64,000 nt of DNA. Origin: Williamsia maris. Lineage in GTDB: Bacteria; Actinomycetota; Actinomycetes; Mycobacteriales; Mycobacteriaceae. Below the pieces are notes generated by a model. That model saw nothing but the letters and a program-made list of their open reading frames with translations. It made no database searches and was not told the origin of the DNA. The DNA lies in NCBI RefSeq assembly GCF_024171815.1, contig NZ_JAMTCJ010000004.1, positions 186,001-250,000 on the forward strand, read 5' to 3'. Position numbers and translations under genes: made by a program. Below are positions 51,536 to 60,510 of this stretch, one piece after another. Within the stretch, counting starts at the first letter, position 1. Each line of letters starts with the position of its first letter.

Positions 51536-52537
51536 ATGCGTGCTATAGCATTTAGTGAGTTCGGCGACCTGGATCGTGTCGTGCGGGTCCGAGAGGTCCC
51601 GGATGTATATCCGGGCCCGGGTGACATTCGGGTCCGGGTTGTCGCCGCAGCGGTAAGCCCCTCCGACGCCGGTCTGCCCAGCGGGCAGACCGCAAAATTG
51701 TGGCGCACTATGGGCCTCTTTCCCCCCGCCAGAAACTTCGTTGCCGGATACGATGCTGCCGGCGTGGTCGACGACGTCGGACCGGACGTCGGGGGATTCG
51801 CTGCAGGCGACGAGGTAGCGATTCTGACCACTGCGTTGCAGCCACAGCCGACGTTCGGCTCGCACGCGGAATACGTTGTTGTGCCGCAAGAGTCTGCGGT
51901 ACTGCTGCCGAGGGGTTCCGATTTGATCGCCTGGTCAACGCTGCTCATGAACAGCCTGACTGCCCGCATGGCGCTGGAGCTGTTGAACCTCGATACCGAC
52001 TCGGTCGTTGCTGTGACCGGGGCTGCCGGGGCGGTCGGCGCATACGCGGTGCAACTCGCCAAACGGCGAGGACACACCGTAGTGGCGGATGCCGCGGACA
52101 AGGATCGCGACCTCGTTGCGGTACTTGGTGCCGACCATGTCGTGGCTCGTAGCGACAATTTTGCTCGTCTCGTTCGTGAAGTAGCCACAGACGGTGTCGC
52201 CGGCGTCGTCGATGCGGCGTTAGTGGGTGCAGCGCTGCATCCGGCCGTGCGCGACGGCGGTACCGTTGCCTGTCTGCGGCCCACCGACGGGCCCACCCAG
52301 CGGGGCATTCGTTGGGAATGGCCATTTGTGCCTGACGAATTGACGAACACCCGAGCGCTAGAAGAACTGCGCGATTTCGCCGCGTCCGGGGCGTTGGCGC
52401 TTCGGGTGTCGAAAACGTATACCCCCGAGCAGGCCCCCCAGGCGTATCGTGCGGTTTTGCGCGGCGGGCTTCGTGGACGCCCTGTCATCGTCTTCGACCC
52501 GGGATACCCAAATTTCCACGTACAGGCCGGGGAGTGA
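51536..52537 (+). CDS. Quinone-oxidoreductase-type MDR enzyme
   Basis: A 333-aa medium-chain reductase. It has an N-terminal GroES-like domain (MRAIAFSEFGDLDRVV), nucleotide site VTGAAGAVGAYAVQLAK, and no catalytic or structural zinc cysteines, so it belongs to the zinc-free QOR group. It would reduce quinones or activated alkenes with NADPH. The ATG at 51536 is preceded by GAGGTGAG. It lies upstream of an amidase gene on the same strand, 226 bp apart. Confidence 0.8.
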   Translation: MRAIAFSEFGDLDRVVRVREVPDVYPGPGDIRVRVVAAAVSPSDAGLPSGQTAKLWRTMGLFPPARNFVAGYDAAGVVDDVGPDVGGFAAGDEVAILTTALQPQPTFGSHAEYVVVPQESAVLLPRGSDLIAWSTLLMNSLTARMALELLNLDTDSVVAVTGAAGAVGAYAVQLAKRRGHTVVADAADKDRDLVAVLGADHVVARSDNFARLVREVATDGVAGVVDAALVGAALHPAVRDGGTVACLRPTDGPTQRGIRWEWPFVPDELTNTRALEELRDFAASGALALRVSKTYTPEQAPQAYRAVLRGGLRGRPVIVFDPGYPNFHVQAGE

Positions 52538-52763
52538 TGTCGCAGGAGCAATGCCAGGCAAGGGGTGATTTCGGATAGCGAATGCCTGCAACATTTGAGA
52601 AATCAACAGGGTTCCGGCATCGCGAATCACCTAAAGGGTTCAGATGCACGCACGACAAACGTTAAAGCGACGACAGGCTGCGTCCGGCGAATATCAACGG
52701 GGTTACGGCCAGCTCAGAGCAGATCCTGGTGTCGGCCGAACAATTGAAAACGATGGTGATGAT

Positions 52764-54224
52764 ATGGCGAATGATGGACGTGCAAAACAGATCACCGGTC
52801 GAATGCACGCATTTTGCCGTGACGCGCTCGGCAGTGACGACGCCACTGGTGTTGCGCTGCGAATCTCTACCGGCGAGATATCGGCGGGCGAAGCAGTCGC
52901 TGCAAGCATTGAACGGGCCGATAGGATGACTACGCTCGCGGGTTTCGCAGCGACTGACTTCGACAGAGCGCTCGCGCTGACGCGTACTGCCCACGCCGGC
53001 GCCTTTGCCGGCGTGCCAACGGCTATTAAAGATAACTGTGACGTCGCAGGGTTGCCGACCCGCGACGGTTCTCGTGCAGTGGGTTTCGCACCGGCCCGGC
53101 GGGATGCACCTGTTGTCTCTCAAATCCTGTCGAGCGGGGTGATACCGCTAGGCAAGTCGACGATGCCTGAGTTCGGCTTCAACGCGACAACTGAGTTCGA
53201 AACATCCGCGCCAGCGAGGAACCCCTGGAACACCGCGTTCTCCACGGGCGGGTCGTCGGGCGGATCGGCAGCGCTGGTGGCCGCAGGGGTGGTGCCGATC
53301 GCGCACGCGAACGATGGCGGCGGCTCGATTAGGATCCCCGCAGCGGCCCGCGGGCTGGTGGGGCTGAAGTTCACCCGTGGCCGCGAACTCGCCGACGACA
53401 GCGCTCGATACATGCCGCTGAACGTGCTGAGCAACGGCATACTAACCCGAACCGTCAGGGACACCGCCCGGTTCGCCCATCACATCGAGCAGCACGGCCC
53501 CCTTCGTGGTCTGCCTCCCATCGGTCTGATCGAGGGCCCGTCTACCCGCCGAGTGCGCATCGGGGTTGTGGATGAAGCGCTACCGGGTCACTCGTTCGAC
53601 GAAGACACGCAACGCGCGATCGGCAAAACCGCCGAGCGACTCGCCAACCTTGGCCACGACGTCGTCTCGGTCGGACTGCCTATCCGCGAACAGGATTTGA
53701 CCGCACTCGAAGAAGATTTCATCCACTACTGGGGGATGCTTGCCTTCGGGGTACGAAGGTTCGGCGGAATGATTGTCGACGCCCAGTTTGACTCGAACGA
53801 GCTCGACGCGTTCACCAAGGGACTCGCCAGCCGTTTCGAGCGGCGACTAGTGCGTACCCCTGGCGTGATCTGGCGGCTGAAGTCGATAGAGCGCAAATAC
53901 CGCTTGGCCTACTACGGCGGAATCAGTGCACTGTTATCTCCCGTCGTCTCACACACGACCCCGGAACTTGGCTACCTTTCCCCAGCCGGCCCTTTCAGTG
54001 AAACAGTGTCGCGGTTGCGGGGCTGGTTGGCACTGACCCCCCTTGAGAACGTTGCAGGCGGTCCAGCTATTTCGTTGCCCGTCGAGGTGACCTCAACAGG
54101 CCTCCCACTGGGCCTTCAGCTGTCAGCAAACCTCGGCGGCGAAGCCACACTTCTCGAACTGGCCTATGAGCTCGAAGCTGATCGCCCCTTCCGAAATATC
54201 GACTCCGCGCACCACAACGGGTGA
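52764..54224 (+). CDS. Amidase-signature enzyme
   Basis: A 486-aa amidase. The catalytic Lys lies in VPTAIKDNCD, and the Ser-cisSer-Lys centre continues with FSTGGSSGGSAALVAAGVVP and GGGSIRIPAA. The C-terminal GGPAISLPV is also typical. It hydrolyses an amide to acid and ammonia or amine. ATG 52764 (MANDGR) is preferred over an earlier ATG at 52644, whose extra residues look non-coding. It converges on the TetR gene at 54280. Confidence 0.85.
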   Translation: MANDGRAKQITGRMHAFCRDALGSDDATGVALRISTGEISAGEAVAASIERADRMTTLAGFAATDFDRALALTRTAHAGAFAGVPTAIKDNCDVAGLPTRDGSRAVGFAPARRDAPVVSQILSSGVIPLGKSTMPEFGFNATTEFETSAPARNPWNTAFSTGGSSGGSAALVAAGVVPIAHANDGGGSIRIPAAARGLVGLKFTRGRELADDSARYMPLNVLSNGILTRTVRDTARFAHHIEQHGPLRGLPPIGLIEGPSTRRVRIGVVDEALPGHSFDEDTQRAIGKTAERLANLGHDVVSVGLPIREQDLTALEEDFIHYWGMLAFGVRRFGGMIVDAQFDSNELDAFTKGLASRFERRLVRTPGVIWRLKSIERKYRLAYYGGISALLSPVVSHTTPELGYLSPAGPFSETVSRLRGWLALTPLENVAGGPAISLPVEVTSTGLPLGLQLSANLGGEATLLELAYELEADRPFRNIDSAHHNG

Positions 54225-54279
54225 CATCGCCATCGTCGAGAACGTGTTGCCCACCTTCTCTGCGGGCGCAGGGACTGAC

Positions 54280-54879
54280 TTATTCGTCGAGTGGCGCTGC
54301 GAGTCCGCCGGCGATGAAAAGTCGCAGTTGGTGATCAGCGGTCACGTCGGGAATGGTCTGCATGGTTCGCGTCAGCCCAGTCGCGTAGTGGTGAATGGCG
54401 CCCACCGCCGTCCGAATTCTGAAATAGAGAATATCGATTGGCAGGTGGGGAAGGTGCGGCGATAGCACTTCGACGAACCGCTGGAGCCCGGGCTCCATCG
54501 TGTGGACGGTGAGGCTCGAATGTTCGATGGATTCGCCGACCCAGGTGGCAACCGCTTCGTAGTGGGGCCCGAGTTGCTGGAGGCAGTCCAGCAGGGGATC
54601 GGCGAATGCTGCGACGAGATCGGCGACCTCGTGTTCGCGCCTGGCGACTGCGTTGAGTCGCCGAACTCGCTCGACTGTCACTGGCGTGAGAATTCGTACC
54701 ACCAGCGCTTGAAGCAGGCCCTCTTTACCGCCGAAGGCGTAGGTGACGGACGCGATATTGGCCTCAGCTTCGGTGGTGATGCGGCGTACCGACAGCGCAT
54801 TGAAGCCTTCTGAACGCAGGACGCGCTCAGCGGCGGCCAGCAATACTTCTGCCTGCTTATCGCGGCTTCGCCTAACCAT
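54280..54879 (-). CDS. TetR-family regulator
   Basis: A 199-aa protein with the helix-turn-helix LSVRRITTEAEANIASVTYAF and a C-terminal domain with DILYFRIRTAVGAIHHYA. It lies tail to tail with the amidase gene and in line behind the leftward catabolic genes at 55-59 kb, which are its likely targets (inference). Confidence 0.82.
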   Translation of the reverse strand: MVRRSRDKQAEVLLAAAERVLRSEGFNALSVRRITTEAEANIASVTYAFGGKEGLLQALVVRILTPVTVERVRRLNAVARREHEVADLVAAFADPLLDCLQQLGPHYEAVATWVGESIEHSSLTVHTMEPGLQRFVEVLSPHLPHLPIDILYFRIRTAVGAIHHYATGLTRTMQTIPDVTADHQLRLFIAGGLAAPLDE

Positions 54880-55014
54880 GAGTGTTGCCAGTCACGTAGA
54901 TCTCTCCGTAGGTCGTACGACCAATTGAGGGAGTAGCGGTCGGTCCGCTGTCCGCTTCAACTATGGCTCTCTAAATCACTCCCCACGGGCCCGACTGGAA
55001 AGCCGCGAGTCAGC

Positions 55015-55919
55015 CTACTGCGGGCTGGTAGGCAAGTCCGGTGAGCATGCCCATGTTGCAATCACCCGCGAGGCGTGCTCCCCGTGGAGGTCGACTGCTC
55101 GGATGGTGCCGGCGAGGTCGCCGACATAGGCGCGCCGGCCGACGCGATCCAGCACGAGTCCAATAGCTCCCGCGAACCCGGTCGCCAGTAGCTCTTGGCG
55201 GCCCGGGCCGGCAGCGGTGAACCGCACGCGGTTGAGCGAGTTTCCCTGTGGCAGGTCGCCGCGGTCAGTCCAGTACAAGGCGTCCTCGTCATCGTCGTGC
55301 TCAAGGTCGACCGGTTCAGGAAGGCTGTGCGCGATCGTCTCGATGTCGGGCCGGGTGTCGGCTGTGGCGCCGGCGGGGAGCTCTAGACCTGCGGTGAGGA
55401 TGCCCCAGTACCGCTACTGGGGGCGCCCTTCTGTGTCCAGAAGATGCGTTGATTCCGGTGGTCGACGGCCACGCCGACGCAGTGCCGTGTCGCGTCGGCG
55501 GATTCGTCGGGATAGATGCCCGTCTGCGCGAGGACGGTCACCTCAGAACCATCAGGACGTGCACGCATCACGCGCATGCCCTCACGGTCAGCCCACTACA
55601 GGAGACGGCGACAAGAGTCGAGCGTGAGCTGTTTCGGCGTCACGGACTGCGAGTGACTCAGCAGCGGTACCGACGCTCCGTCGGCAGTGGTGCGGAAGAT
55701 TTGACCCTCGGGGTCAAAAAATTCCGCTTTCGACATATTTGTGGGCGTACCCATGTGGGTCCACAACACGGCCGATGTCTCGACGTCCACCGCGATGCCG
55801 TCTCGACAGTGTCCGGTGACCGTGGCGGCTGTGCGAATGGTTGATCCGTCCGGTGACAGTTCGATGATCTCGGCTGTGGGCCGGATCTGCACGGCGTACA
55901 ACTTGGGTTCGGAGCCCAT
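55015..55919 (-). pseudogene. Broken YWTD-type beta-propeller gene
   Basis: From 55919 (MGSEPKLYAVQIRPTAEI) the frame runs through SMP-30/YWTD-like propeller repeats with HCRDGIAVDVETSAVLWTHM. It meets an in-frame TAG at 55596-55598 where the repeat pattern expects Tyr (LL*WADREG). The same frame then reads MRVMRARPDGSEVTVLAQTG and ends at 55383. Homology continues in another frame with ALYWTDRGDLPQGNSLNRV, so a one-base shift lies near 55390-55430. It is either a recent pseudogene or two sequence errors. Residue count without these changes would be about 300. Confidence 0.8.
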
Positions 55920-55983
55920 ATTTTCTTTTGGTGTTGTTCCGGTGGCGGGCCGCGTCTGCGCGGCCGACGCGAAGCGGCCCGAA

Positions 55984-56625
55984 CTACTCGAGGGCCACTC
56001 GGGTGCGGGGTGGCAGCGTCGTGAATATCGTTCCTGGCGGGCAGAACTCCGCATACCTATCGACGTATAGCTCCGGGAATCGTTCGGTCTCGGTATGGAT
56101 CGGCACCACGATGTAGGCTCCAACGTCCCTTATGAATTCAATTCCGTCGGGCAACCGCAGCCATGATCCACCGGCTGGCGCTAAGAGGACGCGAATGGGA
56201 GTATCCGGCACATACAGCGCGTCACCTGGGTGATAGAGCAATCCGTGGTGCACCTCGTCGCCGACGATGTATCCGACGTTGGCGACCGGAGTCACCCCGG
56301 GGACAACAACCGCGTGGTATCTGCCGACAGCCCGGACCGTCAGCCCTCCGACGCGGAGCATGTCCCCGGATGCAACGCCGCGCCAGGACGCACCAAGAAT
56401 CACCTGGGATTGTTCGTCGGCGACGAGCATCGCCTGCGGATTCAGCGTCATCAACGCGCCTATACGTGCGAGATCGGTATGGTCGACGTCTTGGTGGGTG
56501 ACCAAGATAGCGTCGAGACCGGTCAGTTGCTCGAAGCCGTGAGACAGCACGCCAGGGTCGAACAGTACCGCGGTCCCGTTGTGTTCCAACAGAACACACG
56601 ACTGACCGTAGTGCGTGAGATGCAT
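55984..56625 (-). CDS. MBL-fold metallohydrolase, altered metal motif
   Basis: A 213-aa UlaG-like metallo-beta-lactamase-fold protein: MHLTHYGQSCVLLE, FDPGVLSHGF, ILVTHQDVDHTDL, LLYHPGDALYVP and PIHTETER. The usual HxHxDH reads HQDVDH, so the second metal His is Asp. This may change metal content or activity. ATG 56625 lies 5 bp after the upstream gene's stop. It belongs to the leftward operon with MDR, CMD and SDR genes. Confidence 0.8.
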   Translation of the reverse strand: MHLTHYGQSCVLLEHNGTAVLFDPGVLSHGFEQLTGLDAILVTHQDVDHTDLARIGALMTLNPQAMLVADEQSQVILGASWRGVASGDMLRVGGLTVRAVGRYHAVVVPGVTPVANVGYIVGDEVHHGLLYHPGDALYVPDTPIRVLLAPAGGSWLRLPDGIEFIRDVGAYIVVPIHTETERFPELYVDRYAEFCPPGTIFTTLPPRTRVALE

Positions 56626-56630
56626 GCTGC

Positions 56631-57641
56631 TCAGCCGCCCATCGTCAGTACGATCTTGCCGAAGTAGTGATTGCTGTCCATGTATCGATACGCCGCATCC
56701 GCGTCGTTGAGTGAGAAGGCGCGGTCGATAGGCAGTGTCAGATTCCCGTCGGCCACGGCAGGGGCCAGGTCGTCCCACATTCGTCGGATCGCTGCCTGTG
56801 CCTCGTCTGCGGGTCGGGTACGAAACGTCACTCCGATGTAGCTGATGCGTTTGAAGGCATGGCTCTCGAAGTCGAACTCGCCGCGCTCGCCACCGAGCCG
56901 ACCTACGTTGACGAAACGAGCGCCCTGCGCGGCCGCGTGCAAACTGCCCAGCACTGTCTTGCCGGCGATCTGGTCGATGATCAGGTTCACCCCCACCCCG
57001 CCGGTTTTAGCGACGACGTCCTCGGGCCACGTCGGCTCACTGGAATCGATGGCATAGTCGGCCCCGTACCGGCCCAGCTGGGCGCGCTTCTCGGCAGTGG
57101 TGGACGTCCCGAACACTGCCCCAGCCCCCATCTGGCGGGCCACCTGTAATCCGATGAGGCCAACCGCGGAACTCGCGCCCTGAATGAGCACCGAATCGCC
57201 TGCGTTGAGGCGGCCTGCCGTCACGATGGCGTCGTGCATCGCCACCAGCGCAACGGGAAGGCACGCGGCGTCCTGATAAGTCATGCCCTCTGGAATGATG
57301 TGTAGATTGCCTGGCGACGCGATCGCGTACTCTGCGTGGCTTGCGAAGGCCGTCCCCATGACCCGGTCGCCCACCTTGATAGCGATGACCGCCGCTCCGA
57401 CCTCGGCCACGATTCCAGCGCATTCGTTGCCGAGAATGCTCGGCATTCCTGGATGGCTCTTCAACCGTTCTGCGTTGTGCTGGTCAACTCCGCGCTTCAC
57501 GCTGAGCAGGTCTGCCCGGTTTAGTGACGCGGCCTTCACCTGGATCAGTACCTCGTCCGGTTCCGGTGCGAGTGTCTTTACGTCCTGAAGGGCTTGTCCG
57601 TGTGGCGTCAACACAACGGCCTTCATCTGAGTGGGGGTCAT
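56631..57641 (-). CDS. PIG3-like quinone oxidoreductase
   Basis: A 336-aa zinc-free MDR enzyme with N-terminal MKAVVLTPHGQALQDV, ASLNRADLLSVKRG, nucleotide site IQGASSAVGLIGLQVAR and C-terminal YMDSNHYFGKIVLTMGG. It is typical of NADPH:quinone reductases of the PIG3 type. Its ATG overlaps the CMD-protein stop by 4 nt. It is likely to handle a quinone or enone intermediate of the pathway (inference). Confidence 0.84.
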   Translation of the reverse strand: MTPTQMKAVVLTPHGQALQDVKTLAPEPDEVLIQVKAASLNRADLLSVKRGVDQHNAERLKSHPGMPSILGNECAGIVAEVGAAVIAIKVGDRVMGTAFASHAEYAIASPGNLHIIPEGMTYQDAACLPVALVAMHDAIVTAGRLNAGDSVLIQGASSAVGLIGLQVARQMGAGAVFGTSTTAEKRAQLGRYGADYAIDSSEPTWPEDVVAKTGGVGVNLIIDQIAGKTVLGSLHAAAQGARFVNVGRLGGERGEFDFESHAFKRISYIGVTFRTRPADEAQAAIRRMWDDLAPAVADGNLTLPIDRAFSLNDADAAYRYMDSNHYFGKIVLTMGG

Positions 57642-58237
57642 GTCGTCTCCTGGTGATCGCTTGTCGCCTCGGGCTCAGCGGGCAACGGGAATCGGATGAG
57701 GTACTTGTCATATTCGGGCTCCAGATCGATAGCCAAGGCTCGAAGGAGACGGACGATGCCGTTGTAAAGGCCGATGTTCATGAGGAGGTCTACTACGTGC
57801 TCGTCAGACAGGTGTGTTCGTAGCTCACCGAAAAGGTCGTCGGGTATCTCCGCATCGGTTGTGAGACTGCGGACTGCGCTCAATACCGTCGCCGCAGCCG
57901 GGTCCAAGCCCGACGCGTGTCCGGCCGTCGCCGATTGCAAGCCTGTGATGTCGGCTGGCGTCACCCCGACGGACAACCCGATCTCGATGTGGTGCGTGTA
58001 TTCGTACACCGTGCGTGTGATGTAGCCGACCTGAATGAGTGCGAGTTCGCGCAATCTCGGATCAAGTGAGCTACTAAAACGCAGCCACCCCCCCAGGCTG
58101 ACGAGACGCCGCCCGGCGCCCGGACTGTAAGACAGCAGGCGAGATAGATTGCTAGGGAATGGATGTCGGCGCTCGCTGTGACCGATCTCTGCAAGTCCGT
58201 CGACATCGAGTGGATCCATGTATTCAAGCCGTGCCAT
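57638..58237 (-). CDS. Carboxymuconolactone decarboxylase family protein
   Basis: A 199-aa protein with the CMD core ALIQVGYITRTVYEYTHHIE. The CxxC pair of AhpD-type peroxidases is absent, so a non-redox role such as decarboxylation or lactone chemistry is more likely. ATG at 58237 is preceded by GGGAGA. It lies between SDR and MDR genes of one operon. Confidence 0.8.
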   Translation of the reverse strand: MARLEYMDPLDVDGLAEIGHSERRHPFPSNLSRLLSYSPGAGRRLVSLGGWLRFSSSLDPRLRELALIQVGYITRTVYEYTHHIEIGLSVGVTPADITGLQSATAGHASGLDPAAATVLSAVRSLTTDAEIPDDLFGELRTHLSDEHVVDLLMNIGLYNGIVRLLRALAIDLEPEYDKYLIRFPLPAEPEATSDHQETT

Positions 58238-58247
58238 TGCTGTCTCC

Positions 58248-59066
58248 CTACTTGACTGTTGCTGAGGTGAGGGTAAGGCCGCCATCCACGACGAGATTGT
58301 GACCCGTGATGTAACGCGCGTGGTCGGAGAGTAGGAACGTGACGGCGTGGGCCACGTCCCAAGCGGTGCCTTCGCGGTCCAGCAGTGATGCATGCGACCG
58401 TTGTCCACGCAGTTGCTCGCTCATCGTCGCCTCCATGCGGGGCGTGTAGATCGCGCCGGGTGTCACGCAGTTCACGCGAATGCCATCGCGGCCGTGATCA
58501 TTTGCCATAGCTTTCGTGAGGGTGATAGCTGCGCCCTTAGAGGTTGCGTATGCAACGGACTTCTGTGCCGGTCTGATCCCAGCCACCGACGAGACATTCA
58601 CGATCGCGCCTCCTGCGCCATGCTGACGCATTTCGGTCACCGCGAGTCGCGAAAAGTTGAAGATGCTGTCCACGTTCGTCGTGAACGTCTCGTGCCACAC
58701 GTCTGGGTCGATGCCGACAACATCAGCTGGGCCGCGGTTCACGCCAACGTTATTCACGAGAAGGTCGATACGCCCAAACGTCTCGACCGCCTTGCGAACC
58801 GCAGTTACGCTCTGGTCAAGATCCGCCGCATCGCACTCGAACGCCTCGGCGGGCGCCCCGCCTTCGTCTGAGATCAGGTCGACAGTGCGTTGTGCGTGGG
58901 ACTCCTGGTGATCCACAACCAGGACGTTGACTCCCGCTCGGGCGAGCAGAATGGCCACTGCTTGTCCGATACCCACGACGCCGTTGCCATCGCGTGCGCC
59001 GCCTCCCACGACGATTGCCCCCTTGCCTTCGAATGCCTCGGCACTGTCTGAGTTGTCACCGGTCAT
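58248..59066 (-). CDS. Short-chain dehydrogenase/reductase
   Basis: A 272-aa SDR with an elongated glycine-rich motif (GGGARDGNGVVGIG), NNVGVN, catalytic Ser in NVSSVAG and YATSK as the Tyr-x3-Lys pair, plus PGAIYTPRM. It would oxidise an alcohol or reduce a ketone with NAD(P). It is the first gene of the leftward catabolic operon ending near 55 kb. The extra residues in the cofactor loop are unusual. Confidence 0.86.
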   Translation of the reverse strand: MTGDNSDSAEAFEGKGAIVVGGGARDGNGVVGIGQAVAILLARAGVNVLVVDHQESHAQRTVDLISDEGGAPAEAFECDAADLDQSVTAVRKAVETFGRIDLLVNNVGVNRGPADVVGIDPDVWHETFTTNVDSIFNFSRLAVTEMRQHGAGGAIVNVSSVAGIRPAQKSVAYATSKGAAITLTKAMANDHGRDGIRVNCVTPGAIYTPRMEATMSEQLRGQRSHASLLDREGTAWDVAHAVTFLLSDHARYITGHNLVVDGGLTLTSATVK

Positions 59067-59717
59067 CTGTTACGGGTCCTTTCGATAGCGCTTGCGTCAA
59101 TTCGTCTGGGATAGCCCAGTCGACGCGGGCGGGGCTTGAGTTACCGAAGAAGATGCGCCGCTGCACGTGGTGGCTTCGGCGGAAGGGCGTCGATCACGTT
59201 CTCGCTCAGGCGCCCTCAGCCAAATGTAGACCGAGACGGCTCTGTAGTCAAACACCGTTTAAGTCCAGTAAGCCCCGGATCTCGGCTCCAGCGGCCGCCT
59301 ACTGGGGGATGTGGCCGCGGGCCGATGACACGAGGCAGCTCAATGCCTGTGTCTGAGGCGTGGGGGCCGATGTTGTGATCGGGTTAATGGAGTTTTAAAC
59401 GCATCGACGCGGGCGAGGTCGATCAGGATAGCTTGTCGCACAACAACGTTGATGATTGGCCCGCGCCGTCCGGCGGAGACCGCGCATGGTCGTTTTCGAT
59501 TAGCTCCGGGTGGACGATGGTTGTACGTCATGCGGCGACTGGCGCCGATGATTTGTGCAGACCCGTAACGCTGCCATTGGCCAACGGCAGAATTGTGTGA
59601 CTGCTCTCTATTGCTGGTCAGGGGCCTACGCCCGCTCTAACCTGACCAACGTACGGAAAAAGCTATGAGATCACGTACACGCTGCTTGCTGGTTTGTGAT
59701 CGCGAGAGGGCATCGGC
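59067..59717. other. Non-coding 650-bp stretch
   Basis: No supported gene. It should contain the promoter of the SDR operon. An inverted repeat near 59615 lies shortly before the micro membrane pair. Confidence 0.5.
59615..59648. promoter_or_regulatory. TGGTCAGG inverted repeat upstream of micro-pair
   Basis: TGGTCAGG at 59615-59622 is mirrored by CCTGACCA at 59641-59648 with 18 bp between. A single half, CTGGTCAGG, also occurs at 9562-9570. It may be an operator. Confidence 0.45.
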
Positions 59718-59891
59718 ATGACTGTTCTAGTAATCGTGGTGGTCGGGGTGATTGTGTTCTGTGCAGCATCAATGGTGACCGCGGTCGTGTTTGGTCGGAT
59801 CGTTGCCGGCGCGGATCGGGACGCCCGCTTGCAGGAACACGAGTTTCGGCGGATCGCCGCTCTGTCGGGCACCACCCACACTGCGGCCTAG
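59718..59891 (+). CDS. 57-aa membrane protein, micro-pair gene A (second copy)
   Basis: The ATG at 59718 follows GAGAGGG. The product, starting MTVLVIVVVGVIVFCAA, has one membrane helix and the tail ADRDARLQEHEFRRI. It matches the 55-aa protein at 9025-9192 over its whole length. Conservation of so short a protein in two loci, with the same partner, is strong evidence for function. Confidence 0.72.
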   Translation: MTVLVIVVVGVIVFCAASMVTAVVFGRIVAGADRDARLQEHEFRRIAALSGTTHTAA

Positions 59892-59894
59892 CTG

Positions 59895-60062
59895 ATGATT
59901 GCCCACCTCGCTGACCCCATGGTGCTGACCGGATTAATTATGGTTGTCGTTGGGGGAGTGCTTCATGCGGCCGTCCTCTCGCTTATCGCCGCCGCCACGA
60001 GTGGTCCGACCGAAAGCAGTCAACAGCATCGATCATCGCCCGGCGGGCGTCGCGGGGCGTAG
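59895..60062 (+). CDS. 55-aa membrane protein, micro-pair gene B (second copy)
   Basis: It starts 3 bp after gene A and begins MIAHLADPMVLTGLIMVVVG, matching the 46-aa protein at 8872-9012. It has one hydrophobic helix and then a polar tail that is longer than in the first copy. No function is known. Confidence 0.7.
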   Translation: MIAHLADPMVLTGLIMVVVGGVLHAAVLSLIAAATSGPTESSQQHRSSPGGRRGA

Positions 60063-60510
60063 TGAATGCTCCGACCGCCACGTGGTCGTGACTATCGCCG
60101 CGCAGTGACTCGCGATCCGCGCTCGCGCTCTACCGAAAATGTTCGGTGCGAGTGGTGTATTCGGTATTGACTCTCGAATCCCGCGTTGTCTGAGCGGCTT
60201 TCCTTTCCGGCGGGGTAGCGGGAATCGGCTTAGGGATCACACCCGCAGTCAAACGGCGTTTGACTGCGGGTCTCGGAGTGGATATGGTCAGTCATGCTCA
60301 ACGACAACGCGATTGAGAGTTGAACCATGCTTGGTGGTCGAAACGCCGGTCGGTGCGGACCTCTCACAGCTGCAAGCAGCGTCGCTGCGCGACACCTCCG
60401 CAATCTCGGTCGTGTCGAGCGGCCGCCTGTCTGATTGTCCGCGCGGTTCTTCGTGACATACCGCATATCACGATCAGCACCAAAAGTATTGGAAGAGTGG
60501 ACCGTAACCG
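60063..60510. other. Gap with palindrome, upstream of mycolyltransferase
   Basis: No gene is supported. A 31-bp palindrome lies at 60241 (separate entry). The mycolyltransferase promoter is presumably in its right half. Confidence 0.5.
60241..60271. promoter_or_regulatory. 31-bp near-perfect palindrome
   Basis: ACCCGCAGTCAAAC at 60241-60254 and its exact reverse complement at 60258-60271 are separated by only 3 bp. Without a T-run it is more likely a binding site or recombination relic than a terminator. Confidence 0.6.
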
